Shown one piece after another: positions 54,761-64,000 of a DNA stretch of 64,000 bases. The notes under the pieces are model-generated. The model was given only the letters and a program-made list of their open reading frames with translations. It was not told the origin of the DNA and searched no databases. Numbering within the stretch: the first letter of the stretch is position 1; every line of letters starts with the position of its first letter. A program made the position numbers and the translations under genes. This DNA comes from Misgurnus anguillicaudatus. Lineage: Eukaryota; Chordata; Actinopteri; Cypriniformes; Cobitidae. The stretch is from contig NC_073353.2 of assembly GCF_027580225.2 (NCBI RefSeq), positions 32,059,501 to 32,123,500 of the forward strand, written 5' to 3'.

Positions 54761-55860
54761 AGGCCTTTACAACGCAAGTAAACAGCGCCCCCTTGTCAGT
54801 ATTAAACCCAGAAGTTTCCTTTTGATATCTCTGTGATATTCTTTCCCAGGTTTTTTGATGCCTCATCCAGAAATTTGACAAAGTGCTTAGCCATGCATCA
54901 CTGACACCTCCATTTATCAACTGTATCTGGACCCGGGCCCAGAGTCATCACATGGCTGCCGCCCAAGATGAAAGATGAAGGAGATGCAGGTGTATTCAGG
55001 GGTGCTGGAATAAATCAATAACACTGGCAGGGATTCATTAGCCATGAAGAAGAGGATACAGGTAAGTGAAGCTTTTATAACTACCCCTAGAACAAAATCT
55101 TAATTCTTTATATTCGTTTAGTGTTTATATTCTCTACTAAACTGCTGTATTGTATATCAGTGTGGTTGGCAGAGACTTTTTGGATGGGCACTGCTATAAT
55201 GTCTACCTATCACAGCTGTCATTAGCCATTATGTTTTAGGTGATTATTTGCATTATAGCTTCATTTTAAAATGTTGTCTTAGTATTTATCACATGAACCA
55301 TCTGCCTGTTGGTTGTTAAAATAGGTTGATTCGCTGTCTCTGACAGCAACTTCAAAAATCACTGGTTTTCTTTTGTTGATCCAATTTTCTAGGACCAGCA
55401 GGGCCAACAAACTTTTTGCAAATGCGTTCTACAACAGAAAATGAAACAGATCTTTACTTTTCAAGGAGCCAGACAGAATAAGTGGGGATAGTCGATAAAG
55501 TGAGAAAAACAATTCTACCTCAATCCTCTTTTTGCCATTAAAAGAGTCTGCAAACTGTCACCTCACAGTCAAGTTTCCAATCAGGAGACACAGGTTTTTA
55601 CAAACACTCTAGAATAACTGCTGTGCCTGACTGCAACAGAGCGCCTCTGCCAAGATTTGCTTTAAGAATGAACATGTAAAAACCACGGCTGTCAAAATAC
55701 ATTGGAAACACATGCAACAGGTTTTTTTAATTAAATTTTACATTAGAAGAGCTTAATGTGTTCTTTTAAATGTGCATTTTTAGGTTCAGTCACTTCAATG
55801 CAATGAAAAGATTTTTGGTTATTAACTAAAATGACTTATTTTCACAAATGTCACTTCAGT
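54761..55860. other. Unassigned DNA
   Basis: No gene or clear repeat. A low-GC interval with no long frame except 54669-54920, which overlaps the transposon and is spurious. Confidence 0.5.
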
Positions 55861-55865
55861 CATTT

Positions 55866-56385
55866 CCGAGGGGCAACCTTCCGATCTCTCTGATAAAGCC
55901 AATACGGAAGTGATTTAAACTGCAATTCATCTACTGGCCACTAGAGGCTGGCTCCAAAAGGGAGTCAATTCCCATAGACCTCCATGTTAAAATGCAACTT
56001 TAGAGCAGAAAATAATATGTTTACAGCCTGGTACAAAAAGTGTTTTTGGTCTGTATAACTAATTTTGCCCTTCATGACAAGTGTGAGGGGGGTGCATTTT
56101 TTTGTATCCGTTTAAATGATATTAAGCCTTAAAGTTCTGAAAACTGCATCATTAAGGGCGTGGCCACTTGAGTGACGGTTGAACAGCCACTGCTGTCACT
56201 GCAGTCGTGCTAGGCGGGCACGGTTTCAGCAACCAGTCTCCTCAACTTCACCCATGTCCCGCCTCTTTACCCATGTTCGCGCGGCCAAGACGACGGCAGA
56301 AACTGCCTACTTTAAGCTTCAAAAATTATCTTCAGAAACCTATGGGTGACGTCACAGACAATACGTCCATCTTTTTTTGCAGGCT
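55866..56385. repeat. 'ggggcaaccttccgatctct' repeat, copy 2
   Basis: A longer copy of the family at 46085, continuing through 'gggcgtggccacttgagtga' and 'tcgcgcggccaagacgacgg' to 'gggtgacgtcacagacaat'. CpG-rich in its second half. No coding frame identified; class unknown. Confidence 0.75.
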
Positions 56386-57049
56386 ATGGTCATTTCATTG
56401 TTTTTTTTAACAAATTTGACTGTCTTTCGCTGCAAAACCCTCTAAGCGCATGCAAGCGTTTCGGGAAAAATCTCCAGACGCCAGTCTTTCCTTACAGTCC
56501 TGAATAAAGAGGACTTTAGCTAAAAAATCATTGTGGCATTATATTGATTCTGCCCACAAAGTGGTATTTTTGAATAACAGATTCAAAGCTAAGGTATTTG
56601 AACATATAATATGCCAAAAGCATTCAGTCAGTATCATTATCTTATTTTTGACGGAGGTGGCATTTAGCTGCTTTTGCATTCGAGCTTTACATTTTCAGTT
56701 TAAAATTACAATTTCCCTCTTTCCAAAACCTTGCCCTCCAAAGTCACATCTGCCAGTCAGATGATAGCCTGAACTAGTAAAATGATTGACAGACAGGAAG
56801 CATCTGTGAAAAAAAGGCAGGCCGCTTCTTATGCTTGTTTGCTGTTTATAGAGCTGCCAGGAGCTGGGTATGATTTCTCACGACACTTATTTCAGTGACA
56901 TCTGTCAAACAGTTGCGTTTTAATACTAAACAAGAATCTCCTATGGCATCTTTAATTACCGCAAAAGCTTAATATGTTTGAAACATCACCCAGCAGTGTA
57001 TCACTGTCATCTGTTCCAGCATGAATGAGGTGAAAACATTGTGTAAGAT
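56386..57049. other. Unassigned DNA
   Basis: No gene or repeat recognised. The frame at 56531-56764 shows no domain. Confidence 0.5.
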
Positions 57050-57052
57050 TTA

Positions 57053-58330
57053 GGGCCAGATTTACTAACAGCTTCCGCAAGCGCAAACCATCATTTTGTT
57101 GTTAAATAACGTCTGTCGGGATTTACTAATGACATGCAGTGTATTCTATAATTAGCACTGAAGGTGTGGTCTAGTTATTTATTGCTTATGCATTTCTAGG
57201 CATTTTCCTTTCAGATGCAAAATTTATGGAAGGAGATTATTTATATGATTCATGCAACACAATTTAATGTTTTTTAATGTTTGCTTGTGTGATATTACTG
57301 GTATTTGCATCATTATTTAACATCGAAAAAAGCATGTCTTAAATCATTTTGTACTTGAAATAGCAGCAATTGTAGTTGATTGGAGAAGGCTTGGCAGAGA
57401 TCAGAGAGTGTGTGGTACAGCAGAGGAATTTTACAATCGTAACAGTTTATTTCAGAAGAACAAAATATTGTTTGTCAAGCCATGATATTTTTTTTAGCTG
57501 GATGAAATAAAATAGGAGTTACTAGGAGAAATCACACAATACCTGGTGATGAACTTAAGGGACACTGATATTACGCAGCTCCCGAAAATAGTCCCCTTGG
57601 TAACTTTCAATAGCTAGGGACTATTTCCAGGCAATGTGGAATATTATTGCGCCTGCTGCAGCCATGGTACTGCAGCAAACACCTTGATTATTACACTGGA
57701 ATAAGAGTATAGTTTCTAGCCATATTGGCTTAGAAAATCACAACTTTTAATTTCTGTCGGTCTTAGTATACGATGTAACTGCAGAAGAGTCAAGTTTTAA
57801 TATATCGAAACTCTGGTCGTTTTGGAGTGGAATGCTAATGGACTAATCAGATTCAGTAGATTGTGCTAAGCTATGCTAAAAGTGGTACCGCCAGACCCGG
57901 ATATCGGCTATATGGATTTCAAAATGGTAAAAATCAAATGTTTAACTCTAGGGGAGCTGAAAATGAGCATATTTTCAAAAAAGTGAAGTGTCCGTTTAAG
58001 GGCATTAAGCACTAGTAGAACACACGCAACTCATCAGCTCTGATTATCCTGTCCTGTTTAGTGTCATGTTATTCATTTGGATTATTGTCTTTGTTTAACC
58101 CCCTCGAGGGTGTTTTTGTTATATAATAAAAGTCTTTTGGTTGAGAGCTGTCTGCACTTGGGTTCTGTCTTCCCCACACATGACGAGTACTGTAGATTGC
58201 ATTGGTCATTTTGAAAATCAGCTGTTGCGCCTGTGTTATTTAATTTATGCCTTTTTAGTAAATAAACCACAGATATTACCACTCCCATCTGCATTTTTTA
58301 GGAAATTGCTCTGTTTAGTAAATCTGGCCC
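57053..58330. mobile_element. TTA-flanked Harbinger-type fold-back element, copy 2
   Basis: Ends 'gggccagatttactaacagc' and 'gtttagtaaatctggccc' with TTA on both sides (57050-57052 and 58331-58333). The left arm shares 'aggcattttcctttcagatg' and 'gtgatattactggtatttgc' with the copy at 16301. The TTAA-type element at 57559 is nested in it. Confidence 0.9.
57559..57995. mobile_element. Nested TTAA-flanked fold-back element (GGGACACT ends)
   Basis: Between TTAA at 57555-57558 and 57996-57999. The right arm is complete ('cagaagagtcaagtttt' to 'aagtgaagtgtccgt'). The left arm is deleted from just after 'gggacact' to 'gatattacgcag'. Same family as 12555-13105. Confidence 0.9.
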
Positions 58331-58333
58331 TTA

Positions 58334-58778
58334 GTCTGTAGTCTGGAAATATTGGTGTTATTCAATTATTGCAGAGTATTTTTCTTGTGTGGCAAGATAT
58401 ACAGACCCAGCTTCTGCATGTATGAGATTAATAAAAAGCCCCATTGTAGAAATGTTGTGCAGAAAACATCTGTGTGTTGTCTTTATATACCCACTTTATC
58501 CGAACAAATTATTAAAGCTGTTACTGAATGAAAAAGCAAAAAAGTCAACAAACTGTTGCTCTCAGAGGTAACAAACTAATTCTAGGAGCAACAGCGTGGT
58601 GAATGTTTTGTGCTTTATAGACAAGCACCTGTAAAATTGATTTTTCTTTTTTGCCTGGATATGTCTCTTTCTGACATTTTTATTTTGTTTCCAGAATATG
58701 AGTATACGTTTACTTTAATCGTATTATGTGTGCCACGTTATTTTTAAACATTTCCTGTTTTACAAGGACTATCTTCTT
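58334..58778. other. Unassigned DNA
   Basis: No gene or repeat recognised. Confidence 0.5.
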
Positions 58779-58895
58779 GACACTGTCAGAAAAAAATAAT
58801 AAAAAATGGTACCTACCTGTAGCTGTCACTGGGATGGTACCCTTTCAAAAAGTACACCTTTGAACCTTTAAAAGAGTGCATATTCGTATCTCAGC
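58779..58895. repeat. Fragment of a 'gacactgtcagaaaaa' fold-back repeat
   Basis: 'gacactgtcagaaaaaaat' followed by 'tgtcactgggatggtaccct' and 'aaaaagtacacctttgaacc' is the left part of a common fish repeat. The right terminus is absent. Confidence 0.55.
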
Positions 58896-58904
58896 TTACT
58901 TTTG

Positions 58905-59180
58905 GGGGCTTTTCCACTGGGTTCAATACGTACCAGATACTTTTTTTAGTACCACCTCTGTTGGGGTTTCAAGCGACCTGAGCTGATAACAAAACGTGAC
59001 GCAAAAACACTGTAGATCACTGATTGGTCAGAGAGAATTGACACTACCAGCGGCATCGCTATATGTAAAAGATTAGCTTTACCTTTATGCTAGCTTGCGC
59101 TGTCTCGAGTAAACCTGTTGTGATCTGTGCTTTGCTGTAAGTTCCCAAACTCCCTTTTAGCAATGAAAAACGCATGTAAG
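58905..59180. mobile_element. Fragment related to the TIR element at 28280-29853
   Basis: 'agtaccacctctgttggggt', 'gataacaaaacgtgacgc' and 'aacactgtagatcactgatt' match 29240-29330 with a few substitutions, in the same orientation. Both ends are lost. Confidence 0.75.
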
Positions 59181-59204
59181 TTCACATGTAATTGCATTAC
59201 ATGT

Positions 59205-59757
59205 GAACGGCCCCTACGCTAATATGATTTTGTTTTTCTCTCCCTTTCTCATCCTCGACCCCGAGGACAATAGGACAAACAGACCCAGTTCCGGTAGATG
59301 TGAAAGTCGGCACACCTCTGATCGACTGGTCGTCCTTCAACGTTATGCCCAGCTGATTCCTGACCAACGATCACCGGCAGAACCCGCTTAATCTCCTTAT
59401 CCGTTTATATGTGTGTATATACATATATTTCTCCCAAGGGTTTTTCCCTCCTAGGACTTTTTTATTTCCTCGGCTAAACAGCCCGGGGGTTTTTTTTTCT
59501 CCTAGGGGGTTTTTTACCCCGGGGAGGCAGCCTTCTTGGGCTTTACTTAGCTTCCTCTTCTAGACATTACATTAGTAATACGCTCGCTTATAATGTCGAG
59601 TCATAGCCGCAGCAAATTTGACTGCTTATGCTATCGTGTATTATGTTGTGCTATCTGTCGTTTTTCTGTGCTTTTACTGCTTCTATTAATGTAAAGCTGC
59701 TTTGAAACAATTAACTATTGTGAAAAGCGCTATATAAATAAAATTGAATTGAATTGA
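59205..59757 (+). mobile_element. L2-type LINE 3' end
   Basis: Only the 3' untranslated part is present. It contains 'tttctcccaagggtttttcc', 'tttcctcggctaaacagccc', 'gggctttacttagcttcctc' and the terminal 'gtaaagctgctttgaaacaa' with 'agcgctatataaataaaatt', then an (ATTGA)n tail. This is the 3' end of a fish L2-group LINE as I remember it. 5'-truncated, as usual for LINE copies; no reverse transcriptase frame remains. Confidence 0.85.
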
Positions 59758-59759
59758 AA

Positions 59760-62034
59760 TTTGTTTTTAAGAAGTTTTCAGATATAGGCAAAGAAAACAA
59801 ACTTTTCAAAAGCACAACGCTATTTTATTGCTTTATGTAATGTTATGAAAGACATAAACGCTCCAGAATACCTTAATAATGTTTGTTGCCATCACCTTGC
59901 TCTTGCATGTTTCTGTGACGAGAATCGTGTTAAACGTCAATATAAGGTAAATATAAGACGAGAACTTGAGCACAATTCTTCTGCGCTTTTACACAAGGTA
60001 TTTTTGCATCCAATTGAGAAAATACAACGATTCATGCGTTTACATACATACTTTTTTCCTGATGATCATATCACAGATCGGACACCTTCTCTTTCAATAT
60101 GATTGAAATTTGCATCCGACCGACCTTAATCGCATTGATTTAGGTGTTTACATGAAAGCTTTTCAATTCGATGAAGCCATCAATACGATTACAAACTGAT
60201 TACTAGTGATAGCTTGGGACCATTTTGACAATTGTTTTGACAAGCCAGGGCTTTATTTTAAACAAGAATCTATATTAATAAGCAATTTCAGCATTTCGTT
60301 TGGCAAAAATCCTCTATTATCAGTGGTTAGTTGTGCTAATATATAATAAAAAGATCTCTAAACCCTTTAAAAGGTGAGAATCTTGTGCTTTTACTTGTCA
60401 AGTGTTTACGGAAAGTGGAGAAATATAAGCTGCCAATTCAATCTTCTGTCCACTTAAATGCAATCTTGATTTTCTCATCCAGCTTCCTTTCTTTAAAGTA
60501 TGTGGAATGTTGATATGAGGGTCCAAAGCACTGTTGACCCAAACCATATGTTTTCATGTAAGATCTTTCATACCCAGCTGCTCAATTGTCTCAAAAATAA
60601 TTTAGCATTGCAGGCTGCAAGTCTTCCTGCGCACACGTGCAGCTCTTCCTGCTGGCTGTTTGTTGCTGCTGCATGCAAAACGTGCGTCAAGGCAGAGCAG
60701 CTGGAAACCAATTTGATGCATTTCAAAAGAAAAACTTCCTCTGCTTTCTCTGCAAAACTAATAGACCGAGAGAAATGGGGGCTGTGCTGTGGGTTCATAA
60801 TTATTTTGACTATATGAATAAATCCTGGTGCTGAATGTAAATGTCCACACACAAGACCAATGTCACATATCATTTAATGCAGCAGTATAGAGGTTAAATG
60901 TAGTACAAGGTTTTATACACTAACATGCAGCAGTATATAACGGTTAAACATAAATATAAAAAGGTATATCTAAGCTAATATTTGCTGAACACTGAACAGA
61001 CCTTTCATGGCAGACTTGTGGTAAGATAAGAAACAAGGTTCTTCTGCAGAACTTACATGTTTGTGTGATACCTAATTTTTTTATAAAATGTGAGATTACT
61101 TGTTTTTTCCAAACAGAGAGCAGCTGTTACCATGGAAATGAAAATTGCTTCAAAAGAGCATAGCAGTGACCATCCATTCCCATGAAGCTTTGCAATCGAG
61201 TCTACTCTCAAAGTGCCAACATTTGTATGCATTTTAATGCACTTTGAATCTTATTTAACACTTACATATTGAACAAGCCATGCTGAAACTCAAAAACAGG
61301 AGACTGTCAATTAGACAAGTCATTGTTACTATGGAAATGGAAACTGTATACTGGATATTACAGAGTGCATTTATTCAAACTTATTCATAATGCACCACAA
61401 TAACCAATGTACAACTAGTGTACACTCATTGGTTAGCCGCTACCCCTCACAAGATGGCACCCGCAGCGTTTCCGACACTTAGTGTCCGAATTCAAATGCG
61501 TTGCAATGATTATTTGCAATGGTTTATTCATTTTATCAGTAATTTATTTCATCATAAATATAGGGACTTACAGTAGTCCTGTACAGTAACATTAATTTAT
61601 ATCACAATTTTCAAATGTTTTTGCTGTAAATGAAACTGTTTTACTAAATATAGTTTTAAATATGCAGAAAATTTATTGAAAATGTGTCCAAGTTTACCTG
61701 AATTCACCCTACGTCTGGAACTGCTTGAAAACTGGGCGGACAATGTTACGGTCCACAATCATGAAGTAATCTTCGTCCTTAAGCGTTCTTCTTTATATAA
61801 GTTCAAAGTTACTGTTTCTTTAAATGTACGTATCTCAAACAACTATACATCTTTAAGAAGGTCTAAGACTTACGTTTCAGTTTTTGACCTTTATTTTATT
61901 CTGAAAATCCTATAGTGACAGTAATGTCTTAATTTTTGAACCAGAACATGGTCAAACCTGTGGCTGTATCTGCAGTCCATTTATAGATTTATACAATTCC
62001 AGTTTCATTTATTCTTTATGAAGACATTCCATAT
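59760..62034. other. Unassigned DNA
   Basis: 2.3 kb without a gene or repeat I can name. Open frames at 59845-60102, 60500-60873 (both strands) and 61676-61915 have no recognisable domain. Confidence 0.5.
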
Positions 62035-62036
62035 AC

Positions 62037-62205
62037 AGCGGGGAAAATAAGTATTTGACACATCAGCACTTCACCAGCAAGGGGACCTCCAAGTGGGCTA
62101 CCGACACAAAATCTCCACCAGATGCAGCCATCAAGCCAAATATTGAATTCATATAAAGAAATCAGAGTATTTAAGTATACAAGTTGAGTCATAATAAATA
62201 AAGTG
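62037..62205. mobile_element. Isolated Tc1-like terminal inverted repeat
   Basis: After TA (62035-62036), 'cagcggggaaaataagtatt' begins a 169-bp copy of the left inverted repeat of the transposon at 36598. It breaks off at 'aataaataaagtgtgg'. No transposase or opposite end follows. Confidence 0.9.
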
Positions 62206-64000
62206 TGGTGGTGGTGAAAAGGTGATGTACACTTTCAAATTAATATCTGACATTTTTTGGGTCTAGAAGATTAATCTTTGTTTTGTTTTAAAGAAGACAC
62301 TTTAAGTTTTTTTTTTACGGTGTCTGGAGGTGAAAATATTAAATAAGAAAAAATTGTTATAGCAGTTTAAATTTATTGTAATACATAAAAATAATGTATT
62401 TTTAAGATAATATTATTTTATACATAAAATTGAAATGAGGTTTGTGTTGGTTTGCTGTGAGGTTTGGTGTATACTTTTGTCACAAATTAATAAACTACAG
62501 TTACTGCATTATTATTACCGCTAAAAAGTTTTGAAACATGAAAACCACATTCTTAGACCTTTTCAACAATATATAGTTTGTCAGGATAGATTAACATTTA
62601 CATGAAAAATATTGAAGTAAACTCGGGTGTCCCTCTCCGCTTGACTTCACAATAAACTACCAAGTGTAGACCTATGCTTTCACATGAGACCAAATTGTGC
62701 TTTTAGTGCAAAGGCTTCATGAACTGTATCTATTTTAGTTTGGCTGGAATTTCTTGAATTTTTTTCAAAAGCTGATGTTCAGGTTAACAGGATAAAGCTT
62801 AATTAATTCTGGGATGATTAATTGAATCACTTTTGAAGATAAAAGCTGCATCTATCTTCAGAGGTTTTTTTTGAACAGCATCACTTGAACTACAGGTCAT
62901 AGAAGATATTTTCGTCTGTTTATTTCCCCAGAGTTTAAATGTTCTGAGAAAGCATCGATCAATTCAGGGGAGATTGAGCATTTACCCAATTCAAAACCAA
63001 ATCCTTTTGGTCTTAAACAGGAGATCTCCAAGAAATTGGTCGGGCAAAACAAAGCCCACGTCAAACTCGCAAATCGATGCAGGCATGTTACGACTGAAGA
63101 TTCTATCATCGTGTACTCCTTGCACATTATTTCAAAACCATGTGACTTTTCTTAACTAAAACAACACACATTCCCATTCATTTCTTGTTGTTTCAGACAG
63201 CAGATCCCACAGATTTTGAACAATATAAGCATGAATAAATTATGACAAAATGTTTGTTTTAGAGTGAACTAAGTTATATTCCTTTAATCTTGCAATTATT
63301 TGTCACACCACATTACATTTCAGGAATATCATTAGCTGTGTGATGTCGAGATATTAATGCATACAGAAATCGTGGACATTAGGAGACCCGTCTCTAAAGT
63401 CAATTTCACACATTTATCTGTCTTGCTCTGATCCTCATATATGAGGCGTTCAAGCAGTCCATCCCTCAGGAAATAGACAGTGGTGCGTGTGCTGGTGCAG
63501 TGAATAGTTCTGGACATCTTTAGATTATTACTCAAATCCATTTAATTAGTTCATGTCATTCCAATGTCATTCCTCGGAGAGCTGATTCATAACAGTGATT
63601 ACTCTTTCTGTCTGCATTTCACTGTCACTCGCTCTGTTCAGCTTCTGTAATTTACAAGCTCTCTTTCCAAAATTCCATGTAAGGGAACTAACGGAAATAA
63701 GTTAAATATGTTTTTTTTTTTTTACATAATTTTGAGGGCATTCCATCTTAAGAGTCATCTGTGCTATATTTTAATCTGAACTTTCAATGAAATGTAATGA
63801 TGTGTTTAGAAGAAGCATATTTACATACTAACAATTACATACTTTATTAATTTTAATAATCTTTTTCGCCTTAAAAATGTATATGATATAATTAATCATC
63901 CTATTCAGTTTTTTAGGTACTGTAGCTGATAGACACTGAGCAAACTTATTATATAGAAAAAATGAAGCAGTAGAAGAGATATATGGTCAGTTTAAAGGTG
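62206..64000. other. Repeat-poor interval to the right edge
   Basis: No gene recognised. The block at about 63320-63670 ('gttcaagcagtccatccctc', 'agtgaatagttctggacatc') lacks transposon structure and has balanced composition, so it is a candidate conserved non-coding element. The frame at 63332-63541 on the minus strand is probably incidental. Confidence 0.4.

Overview
This is vertebrate, almost certainly teleost and most likely cyprinid, genomic DNA. It is AT-rich and has no operons or bacterial signals. It is packed with palindromic (fold-back) DNA transposons whose ends (AGGGATAGTTCACCC, AGGATTAGTCC, CAGTGGTTCTCAAA, TGTGACCCTGG, CACTGTAAAAA) I recognise from memory as common carp-family repeats. 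It also holds a Tc1-like element, tRNA-derived SINEs, an L2-type LINE 3' end and a Ty3/gypsy LTR retrotransposon. I see no convincing protein-coding exon of a host gene, and no rRNA, tRNA gene or CRISPR array. The window looks like intergenic or deep intronic DNA. Most open frames longer than 60 codons are chance frames or lie in repeats.

Layout. 1-1005: a 102-bp minisatellite grown from the core of a fold-back element. 3.1-4.0 kb: three short inverted-repeat elements. 7.9-13.7 kb: a dense block with a hAT-like element inside a TTAA-flanked element, a 127-bp tandem array, an 890-bp element with a perfect 8-bp target duplication, and another nest. 14.4-21.2 kb: the richest nest. A TTAA element there contains a hAT-type and a PIF/Harbinger-type element. 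Next to it lie a TAA-flanked element and a three-level stack (TIR element > hAT > hAT). 22.3-24.2, 26.6-29.9 and 31.8-32.7 kb: more nests, one carrying a decayed RecQ-like helicase exon. 36.6-38.0 kb: a dead Tc1-like transposon. 39.5-42.2 and 43.4-46.9 kb: further fold-back elements and a SINE. 47.3-53.9 kb: the LTR retrotransposon on the minus strand. 54.5-62.2 kb: hAT, Harbinger-type, LINE and Tc1 remnants. The intervals between (9.5-10.4, 24.3-26.6, 29.9-31.0, 32.7-34.3, 35.1-36.6, 40.7-41.6, 59.8-62.0 and 62.2-64.0 kb) are free of repeats I recognise. A few look like conserved non-coding DNA, but that needs an alignment.

How the genes relate. The only long intact reading frame is the retrotransposon pol (1200 codons: protease, reverse transcriptase, RNase H, integrase). 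It lies just downstream of a gag frame that carries one in-frame stop. The other coding traces are a MADF-like exon in a Harbinger-type element, a helicase exon, a Tc1 transposase and a short exon-like frame at 20.8 kb. All are broken pieces of transposon genes. Target-site duplications could be read directly for many elements, which gives an internally consistent insertion order. I found no new defence or metabolic system. The main interest is the nesting, a probable internal inversion in a Harbinger element, the helicase-carrying element with a 9-bp duplication, and the near-intact retrotransposon.
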